From Agrypnia vestita (lineage: Eukaryota; Arthropoda; Insecta; Trichoptera; Phryganeidae): 64,000 bases of DNA. A program made the position numbers and the translations under genes. Below the pieces are notes generated by a model, which made no database searches, was not told where the DNA came from, and saw only the letters and a program-made list of their open reading frames with translations. Shown piece by piece: positions 32,215-42,683 of this stretch. Numbering within the stretch: the first letter of the stretch is position 1; every line of letters begins with the position of its first letter. Where the stretch lies: the NCBI GenBank assembly GCA_016648135.1, contig JADDOH010024995.1, positions 62,001 through 126,000 on the forward strand, read 5' to 3'.

Positions 32215-32255
32215 GATAGACAGACAAACAGACGGACGGATAGACGGACAGACAA
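32215..32255. repeat. GACA/GACGGATA microsatellite
   Basis: Irregular repeats of AGACAGACAAACAGACGGAC and similar units. Confidence 0.75.
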
Positions 32256-32514
32256 CGAAATTATTATTTGATGTTCTCATATTTAGAATCGTGTATTCAA
32301 GTAATATTATAATCCTTGTTATTTCTATTCTACATAACAATCTGGTTGCAATTATTGACGCCCCAGCATAAAAAAGATGGCACATACTTATTTTTGTTCG
32401 CGTAAAGTTACTACGAGAAATGTCAAAACATCTGTCAAATATCAATATTTGGACACTTTGGAACAAATTAGTAGATGTGTGTAAAACAAGTTGATTTCTA
32501 CTAATTGTACTTAC

Positions 32515-32850
32515 TTACTTACTTACCATCACGCCGTTTCCCCGTGGCAGTAGGCAGAGAGGATAGAGCGCCAGAGAGGATAGACTCTTCTGTCCTGACA
32601 TACAACTCTCGCCTCATCCACATTCATACATCTTCGCATGCAAGCCCGCCGGTTGTTGAGGCTTCTAACGGGACCATCTTCCAGTATCTGGTTAATCTGG
32701 TCATGCCACGTCTTCCGCGGTCGCCCTTTCTCTCTGGCGCCATCAACACTTGCATTATATATCTTTCTTACCATTCTTTCCTCATTCATCCGCTCAATTT
32801 GCCCAAACCATGTGAGCGCCCCTTTTTTAATTCTATTAATTATGCTAAGA
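32515..32850 (-). pseudogene. Non-LTR element C-terminal remnant
   Basis: The minus-strand frame 32789-32529 reads MNEERMVRKIYNASVDGAR, then GRPRKTWHDQINQILE and ARVVCQDR. This is the tail shared by many non-LTR polyproteins (RMxxxRxxxxIYxxxxxGxRxxGRPxxTWxDxI...). The coding order and spacing fit, with a gap where codons differ from usual (PLWRSIL). A shorter related segment sits near 60815-60950. The copy lacks RT and endonuclease. Confidence 0.8.
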
Positions 32851-33540
32851 TCAGGTTTACTAATTGTAATTAATATTATTTGATTTGTTCAAATATTAGT
32901 ATTACATTTTATATCATATTCATCACGTCAAAATTGACAAAATGAACAAAAAACAAATCTAGTTAGTTAGTGGTCAGTTATTTTATCTGGATCATCACCA
33001 AAAATAGACGAAAAGGAAATAATTTTACTTTTCCCTGAAGTTAGCAGTGACGGGGCGGATAAGCTGACACGCCTCGGGTGGGCGTGCCACCGAGAATTTT
33101 TTCTACAAACAAAAGTGAAGAAAACCGGGTGTGGCAATTCAAATTAAGTGAATTAATCCACTGAATATTTCGTACGGTAACATTAAACTAGTGGGTGTCA
33201 TAAAAATTGAAATGTTTATGGTGGGAAGAAAATCAAGTAAATTAAATTAACATTGGTTCAATGGTTTTTCTATTTAAAAGACTTACATTTAACAAATTTA
33301 TCTATGCATCTTATTGCTTCACTTTCCTAATAACAGGCAGATGTCGCTGTTATCATTTTTTGTTTCGAAAAGCAATAATGTAAAAAATGCCTGGAAATTA
33401 ACATTGTTAACCCTTTTGTCCGAGGAATTTAGTTTTGCTTATGTTAAAAAGTGGCTATTTGCAACGAGTAATTACTTCTATACTACGGATTATGTCAACA
33501 CGCCCATAGCAATCATCGCGGTGACGAAATATGTCGTCAC
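32851..33540. other. No gene supported
   Basis: A plus-strand frame of 125 codons (33314-33691) runs into repeat X and has no domain. CACGCCTCGGGTGGGCGTG at 33069-33087 is a small hairpin. Confidence 0.4.
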
Positions 33541-34245
33541 GCCTGTGTCGGACAAGATTGAATTTGGCGGCCCTGAAAAGGGCTTTTCACAAAGCTACAG
33601 AGGGAGAGCCGGCAGCCCTGAAAAAGTCGAACGAACATTTTCATATTATATGACACCGAAGTGTATGCGGCCTGGGATAGGGCCTTTTTAGTTAATTTTA
33701 TTGAAAATTTATGGTTATTTTTTTGTAAAATTGATTATATTTAAATCAGAGAGAATTGTGAGCGCGAGCGTGCAGAGGGGCACGAATAAATAAAACCCTT
33801 TGGGTATGCCCAGGGCGCTCGATGCAATTTATTGGTAAAATAATTGATACGATATTTCGTTATTTTTATATTTAAAATATGATGAATTTGTGTAGCCAGG
33901 CTCGCCAGAGACCAGATTAGACAAAAATTATTGTACCAAGCATGGCGAGCCTGGCAATTTTGATGAATTATCTCGCCATAGGTGGTCCCGCGGAACATGG
34001 TTTTGATATACAATGCTGAAAATAAAAAATATGATAAAATTACGTATCAAAACTACGAAAAAGGTTATAAAACCTATTTAATTGAATTTTTAAAGGCGGG
34101 ACCGCTGCTCACAGAGCTGCGCCTCGAGTTATGAGTAGCGATCCCGCCGACGGACAGAGGTCGGCGGCGTCGGTTTCCGAAATGCCGACCCCTGACTGGT
34201 TGTCGCCGACGCGCCTGGGCATGCAGCCCCTGTTGAATTAAAACG
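33541..34245. repeat. Dispersed repeat X, copy 2 (continuous)
   Basis: This copy contains in one piece what copy 1 has at 11228-11660 plus 12830-12980. It includes GGCGGCCCTGAAAAGGGC near 33570, whose complement matches the form of a histone mRNA 3' stem-loop. It also includes two weaker repeats of that motif (33609-33625, 33668-33687), the GTGAGCGCGAGCG block, GTAGCCAGGCTCGCCAG, and the final hairpin CTGCTCACAGAGCTGCG with GATCCCGCCGACGG. It does not encode a histone. Confidence 0.65.
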
Positions 34246-34604
34246 GAATATTCCGTCATGCCCGGTACATTAGACTTCTTAGAATGATGAAATATCTCGT
34301 CATACTCGGTTAACAGGTTAAATATGACACTATCTGACATCTGACGATGGATTTGTGGACCCAAAACACCCCTAATCTGTGATTTTCATAGAAATCGTTA
34401 GAGCCGTTTTAGAGAAAACCAGTACATCTATGAGAATTGCTCGTTTAATATTATAATAAAATGAGTTTTGGACGAAACTGTTTAATATAAACATAATTTG
34501 TGAAGTAATATTTCAATAATGAAAATTTTTTGAGAATTTTATACTTCAAGTGTCAGCCGAAAAGAAATTACTTGAAAAAATCCTGGAGTATTGCTTGACC
34601 AACG
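34246..34604. other. No gene seen
   Basis: AT-rich sequence between two repeats. Confidence 0.45.
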
Positions 34605-35008
34605 TAAATTGGCGTGCGGCGAATTTGGAACAAAAACCCGCCCCGCCCGCACCCGGCGGTAACCCCTCGCCTTGTCATTAAGTTCAATTTTGTATTTGCT
34701 CGGGAGCTGTGACATCTTGATTACCAATATCCACTGAATTATTATGTCCAAAACATCCTAAACAGTCCGGGATGGTGCAAGAACAATTGCCAATGAAGTA
34801 TTAAAGTTTTGCAAAGATGAAAAAGCAAATAATGGACCGTATGACAGTTTGACAGATAGAACGGCCGCATTACTGCTTGGTTTCTTTAGTGCTGGCCGAC
34901 CAAATTCCTCTTAAAGACATTCTGTACATTATGTATTGTGTAATAAATTTACACCCTGGCTACTTCTGTTACGCGACAGGGACGCCCTCCCTCGCACGCC
35001 AATTTATA
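34605..35008 (+). mobile_element. IS630/Tc1-type short element, copy 2 (both ends present)
   Basis: The left end TAAATTGGCGTGCGGCG and the complement of the right end (TATAAATTGGCGTGCGAGG) are the terminal repeats, each preceded by TA as expected for this superfamily. The internal coding remnant starts at the MSKTS-like position and continues RDGARTIANEVLKFC and KANNGPYDSLTDRTA, with a stop and a small deletion relative to copy 3. The last third of a transposase is not there, so the element is non-autonomous. Confidence 0.7.
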
Positions 35009-35226
35009 GTGGTCGCATTCTAGCATCAAAGAACATCGCCTATTTAAGTAATATAGTGATTTGACTTATTATTATGATTAAGTATTTAGTTATTATGATT
35101 AAGTAATGTAGGAATATAATTATTTTCATAAAGACCCTGATTTGCAATAAATACAAAGAAACACAACATTTCGAAAATTTCACAAATTATGTTTCGGAAG
35201 AGTGCGTGCCCAAGAGTGTTTAAATG
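35009..35226. other. No gene seen
   Basis: Includes two copies of TTATTATGATTAAGTA (about 35069 and 35091), a short tandem duplication. Confidence 0.5.
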
Positions 35227-35440
35227 AAGCCATGTATTCACTAGGGGATAAATTGCCTCTCAACATCACGCGCGGCATAGAGTCTACGTGACGTTGCAAC
35301 GTCGCGCACTGTTCCGCGATGTCGCGCACAACATAGCGCGGCATTTCTACGTGCCGTGGCAGCGTTGCCATGCGCACGGTACCCGAGCGAGCTCACCGCG
35401 ACATTGCGCCGCGCGTCAGTTTCATTCCCCTAAATGGCTA
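35227..35440. repeat. GC-rich TIR element, copy 2 (left part only)
   Basis: It begins with AGCCATGTATTCACTAGGGG and follows 22294-22480 closely, then diverges. The right terminus is absent. Confidence 0.7.
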
Positions 35441-35519
35441 AAATGGCTTTGTACAGGCCGCATGGAAAGGCGGTTACAACTCATATGTGAAAGCTTGCCA
35501 CATAATTTTTGAACATATA

Positions 35520-35715
35520 TACAACTTTAAAAAAATTAGTAAGCATGGTATATTCTATCATGGGTGGAAATGCCGAATGTTACATTGTGTAAAGTGATCA
35601 CTTAAGCCAACCATAAGATAGATCCACCCAAATGACTTCTTTACCTACTTTCCCATAAGAAATACAGTTTCGTCTCTGTGAAATATCTATAATATATATT
35701 AATTGAGTAAATCAC
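35520..35715. repeat. Fragment of the 4.9-5.5 kb inverted-repeat family
   Basis: TGTTACATTGTGTAAAGTGA, then CACTTAAGCCAACC, TTTCCCATAAGAAATACAG and GTTTCGTCTCTGTGAAATAT follow the order seen at 5362-5490. Confidence 0.6.
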
Positions 35716-35947
35716 ATAGATTAAAATTGTGACCTCACCGGGATTTATCAATCCCCGATTCCTTTTACATATCATCATTACCCTTGTTATTTAATACACA
35801 ATTCTTTAATTTATTATAAATTTATCATAAATAAAAGAATTATATATAGTAAATATCAAGGATAAGGATGATATTAGATAAATTAGAAAAATTGTTAACA
35901 GCAAATTAAATATTATAAATAACCTAACCCTTTATGCAAATACTTCA

Positions 35948-36495
35948 TCATGTTCATCCCCTTGTCCTAGTAGGGTCTAGGGCCCAAAGACTAGACAAGG
36001 TGCTTCCATATTTCTCTTTCTTGTGCTACTTCCGTATGTCAATGCCCATCCAGTTTTCATACCCTTTCTTCTGTTGTTTCTTCTAGCTTAATAATCTGGG
36101 GCGACCAGCCGGTTACCTGTCCTGACACTTCTTGGTACTCATTCCTCTGGCATTCTTAGCACACGTCCAAGCCGCTTTATTGTGATTTCTCTATATGTCG
36201 GCACTTCACACTGTCCACCAGTGTGACTCCCGCTACCCCCCTTAGAAAACTCATCTCCGCAGCCTGGATTCTTGCACTCACTCTCTACGTTAAAATCCAA
36301 ATTTGATGGTCATATATTAGGGTGGGCCTGTACACAGATTTGAAAACAGTCAGCTTTGTCATGACACTTAGCTCGGATTTTCTTATTGCCACACTATATA
36401 GAGAACGCAAAACGCCAGCCATAGCTCCGATTCTTCTATTTCATTTTCTTGCCTCCTGTATACTGATCGAGTACCACTCTTCGTCTCTTCCTACA
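35948..36495 (-). pseudogene. Non-LTR C-terminal remnant inserted in the PLE
   Basis: The minus-strand fragment is homologous to 21519-21840 and longer on its upstream side (to about 36495). CATCATG at the low-coordinate end fits a simple-repeat tail. Flanking CAAATAC and ACAAATAG may be the target duplication. Only broken frames remain. Confidence 0.6.
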
Positions 36496-36617
36496 TACAA
36501 ATAGTTACTTTTAATTTCTTTTGCACATTAGTTCTTAATTAGTTATTCAACTCCCATATATCTATTTTTGTTCTTGTTAATGTCTACACATAAAATATTT
36601 TTAGTATACATTGTATT

Positions 36618-36649
36618 CTGATGAAGGATCTATTGGTCCGAAACATGTC
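36618..36649 (+). ncRNA. Hammerhead ribozyme-like motif in PLE tail
   Basis: CUGAUGA (36618-36624) is followed by stem II, GGAUC paired with GGUCC around UAUU, then GAAA (36640-36643) and a self-complementary ACAUGU stem III. C is at the cleavage position (36649). Every core base is intact. Stem I is weak (G-U, A-U, then mismatch), so dimer folding would be needed. Confidence 0.6.
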
Positions 36650-36690
36650 GAATTTCAATAGATAGTGGTTTTATAAACAATGTATTCTTT

Positions 36691-38334
36691 TTATCAATAA
36701 AAATAATTCATATAATTCAAAAGCTGCTTTGCAATTTAATTACATAGCATATATAGAACTGTTATTATTGTATTAAACTTTCGTAGAGAAAATATGTATT
36801 TACAAGACTCAAAACAATGTTCCATCATAAAGCGGAATATATAAAAAATATCACTATTTGCTTGCATTATTATTCAGTGAGTTCATAAGTTGATACGTTT
36901 TGAATCTAAACATCTATAAAAGTCACATGCTTATCCACAAATTGAATTAAAATCATTTTGTCCGAAGCGTCAAACAAGTAGTATTGTGAATTCAACCGTA
37001 AGTAGTATCATTTACTTTGTCATTAAAAAGTAAGCAGAATGATGAAAGCAGATTATTCATGATCTCATTTCGAAACTTCCAAAAAACTATTTGTAAATCA
37101 CTTTTGTAATTGACAGACGTTTTATTTTGTAAAAGACATTCATTCGCACAGTTTTAAGACAATGCTCCGTCAACACTCTTAAATTCAGCAGGAAGGCAAA
37201 AAATCCTGTACATACTTTATATATTTTTTTAAATACAACAAAAAATTTGATTCAAACTGATTCACCATGTCTGGATAAACTGCTATGCAGAGATGATGAA
37301 ACTATTTGTCGGATAAATTAATTTGAATACAGTTTCTCACCCAACTACTTATCTCGTGGATAAACTGATCAGGTACATTATTAAAAATCATGATTTCTTT
37401 TAAATTAACTATGTTATGCAGAAACGCCAAAGATGTGCATGTTTAATTTAAAAGAATCCAATTATTTTACGAAACGAATATTAGAAACCCTGCCAAAGCC
37501 CTTGATATTAGTAAAAGCCTAGAATTAAGAAGTGTAATGATTATAATTACTCCATTTCAAAGACCATAAATTCAAAATATAAAACAAGATAAAAGACATG
37601 AACAAGAAGTAAATCTCCACAAACTATTGATAACATATATTTAATGTTGAATATTTCTAAAAACTAATTTCGTTTATTGATAAACAAATTGCTATTATCA
37701 AAACAATCACAAAAAAACAAAAACCGTGAAAGAGTTATTGATAATACAATTCTTAATCGTAATACTTTTGATAGAATAAATTTGAACAGTTGAAAGTATG
37801 AGTAGACAGCGACGTTCAAAAATGTTAAAATATTAGCATACACATAAATACCTACTTCACCAACCTGTTGGTTATTTTCAAAACGTCATGCAGATAGTTA
37901 AAACAATGTTCAATTTCACTTACTGCGATTTCTCAGATCTTCATAACCCACTCTGTATCTTGTTGCGGGTTCACGCCTTGGCGACATTAATTCAAATCAC
38001 TTTTTTAAAGTTCTCCCAATTCACAAATAAACCTGACATTTAGGTTAACGGGCAGAGTATCAAAACTGTCATACGCTACAAAGAAGTCACTGTAGAAAAT
38101 AACATTTGCTCTTTGAAACCAGTACCTACCCACAGAAAAGATCGAAAAGCATTCGCATTCAAAAGTATTTTACATATTATACAACGAAAATTATTTCTAA
38201 ATCTTAATCCTTTTCCTTTTTTTATTATTTGTTCGCCTTGACAAGTTGGAAAAGATCAATAATTTCTATAGTTTTCTAATTAGTGAGTCAGTATTTGCAA
38301 ACATAGCAGATGGTGCGGTTCAGCAAAAAAAAAA
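36691..38334. other. AT-rich intergenic DNA
   Basis: No open frame above 60 codons, no repeat with a partner in the window and no RNA motif were found. Confidence 0.55.
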
Positions 38335-38647
38335 TCTATCTGCAACTCCTCTAAATACCTACGACTGGTATCGATGGATTTCTTGTGACGTCTTGAATAC
38401 GAATCTGTCGGTCGTAGAGTGCCAAAGTTGTGGCAGGGGGAGGGGGAGCAATTAAATATGGCGGACGAGTACTTTTTCTTTTCGCTGTATCTCGATAAAT
38501 ACTGGACGGATTTCTCAATTTTAAATTTTATTTGAACACTAACAATATTGTTTATGTTTCTTCTTCACGTATTTATTACGTCAAAGTAATAGTTTAAAAG
38601 TTATTTTGTAAAACCTAAAAAAATTACAAAAGTGTAAAAATGTTTTG
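38335..38647 (+). repeat. Left long terminal inverted repeat
   Basis: It starts TCTATCTGCAACTCCTCTAA and is the diverged reverse complement of 42684-42993 over its whole length. It contains ATGGCGGACGAG, CTCGATAAATACTGGACGG and TTTATTACGTCAAAGTAATAG. Confidence 0.8.
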
Positions 38648-38964
38648 AAAGATTACTCGAAAAGTAGTCAGTTTTCAGGAATAAAAGTTAACACAAGAAT
38701 ATGGAGAAACAATTCAGCTATTCAAAAAAAAATACATCACTACTCTAGAATTTATACTGATTGAGTTATGATCAATCATACGCAACGGGAGCGCGGGCTA
38801 TGGGTTATTGCTGTGGAAGAATGTTTCAAAAGATTACTTGAAAACCACTCAAAAACAAACAACAAGAATTAAAATACATAAGAATGACTCCCTTAGATGA
38901 CTTGAAATAAACCAAAAAAAACTAAAAATAAAAATAATACAAGAATATATAGTGTAAGAATAAT

Positions 38965-40203
38965 AGAAGATAACCATACGCCTCAGAGGCACACAATAAT
39001 CGATGCGTGCTTTTGAATGTTTGTTATATTTTGAATAGATTTTTTATACTTAATAATAAAGTTTCATTCCTAATTTCTAAATTAAACAAAGTTTTCATGT
39101 ATTACTTTTTTATTTTTGGTAATTATAATCACTTTTTAATTTACGTCGAAAAATAACGACAAACAAAAAGTCTTTGCATAAAGGCTCCTAACATATAAAA
39201 AAATTTCAGACATTTAGGACACACATCATTCTTGTGCTCGCCACAAAAAGTATTTTTGCACTTCACGCAAGTCATCACAGACATTCTCTTTTTTTTACTC
39301 GCACGAAAATTACAAAATCGGCGGTTTTTTAGCCAGATGTTCATATTCATTATTACCTGGACTTACTTTAGCAGATTGGCAACAATATTTTCTATTTTAT
39401 TTCTTTCATTTATTGGCAAATTTGGGGCGTCTAATCTTTGGTTCATCCACGGTGCAGTCAATTGATCGCTAAGTTTTTTCATATATTCTCTACGACACAA
39501 AGTTCTTCCCTTGAATGTTATGGCAATATGAAGCATATGAATTAACAAAAATCATATTCAATATGCCATAAGATATAGTCATTGGCCATCTGTTAGTTTT
39601 GCGAGAACAGGACAATGTAGAACACTTTTGATCAAATTAATATCTACTCCATCTTTCGTCTGGTTATAAAACATCACTATTTCAGGACGATTCCTCTTCA
39701 AAATCAGAAAAACTTTTTACATCTTCAGACATAATGTCCATAAATTCCTCTTCAATGTCACTTTGCACATCGTCTTCGCTTAGATGATCTTCCAATTCAC
39801 TATCAGTCTGCTGAGCATCACTAGCATCAGACTCCTCGTGTATGCCTAATAATGTAATTATTTCATCTTCATCTAAGGGTATCCTACGTGCCATGATGAT
39901 CACAACGTACATGTGTCCTGATAACGAAATAAAATTTGATTTAAGGCCATAAAATAAAAAATACTATAAGATTGAAACTGCACTAAAAGTTACTCAAAAG
40001 ATAACCATACGTCTCTCGAGCGCATCAATCTTTACTAACTCTAAAACTATAATACTCACTGCACGCGCATAGTCGCCGATCGAGAGTGCTAGTGGACTAC
40101 TGAGTTGGCTGAACAGGACAAATGCGTACGCGCAGCGGATAAAAAGAGACAGTGATATTACATTTTGTTGGGTGCCTCTGCGACGTAGGTTATCAATCTA
40201 GGG
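38965..40203 (-). mobile_element. piggyBac-type derivative with internally deleted transposase
   Basis: The right end reads ATCAATCTAGGG followed by TTAA (40204-40207). Its complement, TTAA-CCCTAGA, is the classical piggyBac terminus and target. Subterminal GATAACCTACGTCGCAGAGG has relatives near 38970 (ATAACCATACGCCTCAGAGG) and 40000 (ATAACCATACGTCTCTCG). The left terminus could not be fixed: the expected CCCTAG was not found. N- and C-terminal parts of a piggyBac transposase are encoded on the minus strand with the catalytic core missing between them. Confidence 0.7.
39141..39912 (-). pseudogene. piggyBac transposase, N-terminal acidic part and C-terminal cysteine-rich part
   Basis: The minus-strand frame 39912-39682 encodes an acidic start (RRIPLDEDEIITLLGIHEES, then runs of D and E) like the N-terminus of piggyBac transposases. 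Frames 39548-39363 (CRREYMKKLSDQLTAPWMNQ) and 39350-39141 (KKRMSVMTCVKCKNTFCGEH, then DVCPKC) match the end of the protein with its C-terminal cysteine-rich zinc-binding domain. The central DDD catalytic region, normally over 300 residues, is deleted between about 39560 and 39680, and the C-terminal part is split by a frameshift near 39355. The product cannot be catalytic. A short N-terminal peptide remains possible. Confidence 0.8.
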
Positions 40204-40214
40204 TTAAATAATGA

Positions 40215-42405
40215 TAACAAAGTCGGAATTGCAGATTCCCTTAAAACAAAACACAGCACTAAATATCTTTGAGGCTAAACATTATAATCGTAGTGTTTGT
40301 GCTCTAAAAATTACTCTTGATGCCTTGTGCTTTTTTTTTATTCCCTAAGTAAATGAATTTAAAGAACAGTAAATTGCTCTGCTCGACTAGATGAACTTCT
40401 TGAGCTTAAGAAATTACTGAATGATTACTCACAAGCAAGTTCGGAAGTGTTAACTACGTGGCAATTGATTGAATCCAAAATAGATTGTATCATTTTCGAA
40501 TTGTTACATGACCGTGATGAACAAAACAAATCAAACGCCATGTATATGTACTGGAGAACTTTCGAGTTGGCTTGTCTAATATTTAAATTTATTCGGGCAG
40601 ATAGAGAGGGAGATTGACAATAATATGTTGAAGCAGTTACCAGAGATGTGACTTATCTAAGATACAATTATTTGAAATAAAGATACAAGATGCAAAATAC
40701 GTATTTTCATCTTGTATCTGAAATACTTTTTGAATATTCATCTTGTATCTGAAATACTTTTTGAATATTCATCTTGTATCTTGTATTTAGATACATTATT
40801 TTGCTATCTTAGTATTTTGTAAATACTAAGATTGCTAAGATACTTTTTTCCAATGATGTACCTACCTTTAATGAATGAAGAAAAATGAATGACAAAATGT
40901 TTGAAGATCTGGTTTTACTTAAGTCTCAATTAAAACCTTAAAAATATAATATTTTATTCTGTCATATTTGCGCGATCAACGTGATTTATTCATAAATTAT
41001 TCATGTAAAAAATAAACTTACATTCAATAAAATGTGTTTTCTTACAAAAGGATTTTTATCTTTAAAAAGTATTTGGAAGATACATATTTTGTATCTAGTA
41101 TTTCAGATACCATTCCAGAAAGTTATTTGTATCTGGTATTTGAAATACTTGATTTTAAAGTATCTTGCATTTTGTATTCCAGATACTTTGTATAGGGTAT
41201 CTTGTACATCACTGGCAGTTACGCAAATGCTGCCTTGGTTTTTCATATACGATCACACGAATTATGCTTGCTGGAGATCTATTTATCTTCATGATGTTAA
41301 ATCTTTACCTGAAAATGCTAAAGAGGTGTATGAAGAATTTTTAAAGGGTAACTTTGTGGTAAAGCGAACAAAAAAAACATTTAATGAAAAATCACCAGAC
41401 CAGGCCCTGGAACATGTGAACAAAGAGCATAAAGTAGCCGGAGGACTTGTAGGAAATACCAGGACAGATTGCTGGTGCATCATTTTCAATGCTCGGTCTA
41501 ATTTAACAATTCTGGCTGAGCAAATGTATGGCAAAAACAGAAGACTCACATGAAGTTACTTCAAGCAAGTCGAAATTCAACAAAGATAAATCAGATGTAC
41601 AAAAACTTTATGAAATTTTCAAAAAGTGTAAGATATTTGAGTCAGAAGTGACAAGATAACGAACATATTTACTGGTGAAGCTGCATCGGATGAAATCGCC
41701 ACTGATCTACTTGCGGCAAAGACTCGAGGCCAGACACTGACGGTTGATTTTTTTACTGAAAGATTGGTGCTAATAACGATTGACTTTTACACCCCGCTAA
41801 AAAAAAAAAATCGAGAAGTTTTCATATAAATTATATCTATATAAATTAACCATGGTAAGAAATTTTACAAAAAATTAAGTTGACCAATTGATGCCGAGAA
41901 ATTAGTGAGACAAATGTTTCCCTCTGTCAAGAGTGGACGGAATATAGATCTAAAACCCATATTGAAACACGAACATAAAAACCCGCCACCATCTTTATTT
42001 GATGAAAACAGCCAAATTAGACAATGCTTGAAATTGGTTCTAGGTGAAATACTGAAAATAAAAAATATACTGAAAGAAAAAGGCGCAGTACTGGACACAC
42101 TACAAATAGAAGAGCGATCGAAAACAATGAAGATTATTGATGGTCAAGCTCTCATTCACGCACTCGATAAGCAAAAAACGGCAAATACATTCTTAGATTT
42201 GAAGATCATATTCCTGAAAATAATTATGGGCCATTTTAGAGACTGCCAGAGCCATAATGTAATTTTCAAACAATATAATCTGCTTTTAATTAAATCTGGT
42301 ACAAGAATCAAAAGAGCAAAAATTACTCCCACTGAGTATAATATAACTGGCTGTTACTCCACTGCCAAAAATATGGGACCGATTTATACACCATTCACAA
42401 AATAA
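40215..42405 (+). pseudogene. Decayed unclassified transposon gene, possibly with a PIN/FEN-like nuclease region
   Basis: Successive plus-strand blocks belong to one ancestral protein: CSARLDELLELKKLLNDYSQ (about 40380), FELACLIFKFIRADREGD (about 40565), then, after the 574-bp MITE, VTQMLPWFFIYDHTNYACW (41219 on). These are followed by EFLKGNFVVKRT, KSPDQALEHVNKEHKVAGG, EAASDEIATDLLAAKTRG (about 41670) and the frame 41905-42405 with TMKIIDGQALIHALDKQK and GTRIKRAKITPTEYNITG. I recognise this block order from uncharacterised proteins that recur in many invertebrate genomes. I recall no assigned function. The IDGxAL and later TRxKR blocks resemble PIN/FEN nuclease layouts (inference). Stops and frameshifts near 40615, 41553, 41655 and 41850 make this copy dead. 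The 3' end of the family protein is missing. Confidence 0.6.
40641..41214. mobile_element. hAT-type MITE inserted in the transposon gene
   Basis: GCAGTTAC at 40633-40640 and 41215-41222 is a perfect 8-bp target duplication. The ends are CAGAGATGTGACTTATC on the left and CAGTGATGTACAAGATAC (complement of the right end), the CAGNGATGT form common in hAT MITEs. The interior is a dense set of degenerate ATCTTGTATCTGAAATAC repeats, two of which are near-identical in tandem (about 40708-40745). Removing the MITE and one duplication copy restores one reading phase from EAVT to QMLPWFF. Confidence 0.9.
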
Positions 42406-42683
42406 GGCAAACCTTTCTGATTTCTTTTCATAAGGTATTACTGAAAGAGCGGCAACACTAGGTGACAGGGGAACTTTTAACCACTTTTAACTACAGACCT
42501 ACAGTCGGCTTCAAAAATGCATTAACTGTAACTAAGTTTCCAATTATGTACACAAAATAAAAAACAAAAATCGTATACATATTAACGTGCAGTGGTCTCC
42601 ACGACGCGCGGCGAGAGTGCACGGATCGCGCCCCCCTTGTGCATTATTAGCTATTTGTTGTTTCTTAATATTTTTTATAATAA

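Larger units (their letters stand above)
35862..36690 (+). mobile_element. Penelope-like remnant split by a non-LTR insertion
   Basis: The C-terminal codons (IRKIVNSKLNIINN, then LYAN) at 35865-35945 match RKSVNSKLNIINNQVLFAN of the 15526 ORF. The reading then breaks off at ATGCAAATAC, and PLE sequence resumes near 36497 with ACAAATAGTTACTTTTAATT. This corresponds to GCAAATAGTTATCTTTTAAA in the 15.5-kb copy. The tail with a hammerhead core (36618-36649) and AAACAATGTATTC follows. The insert (35948-36495) is listed separately. Confidence 0.75.

Noticed and set aside
33560..33600. Histone gene 3' end
   Set aside because: No histone coding sequence lies on the minus strand upstream, and the stem-loop is inside a dispersed repeat.
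33314..33691. 125-codon plus-strand gene
   Set aside because: It runs from AT-rich DNA into repeat X, and the corresponding frame is not kept in the other copy of X.
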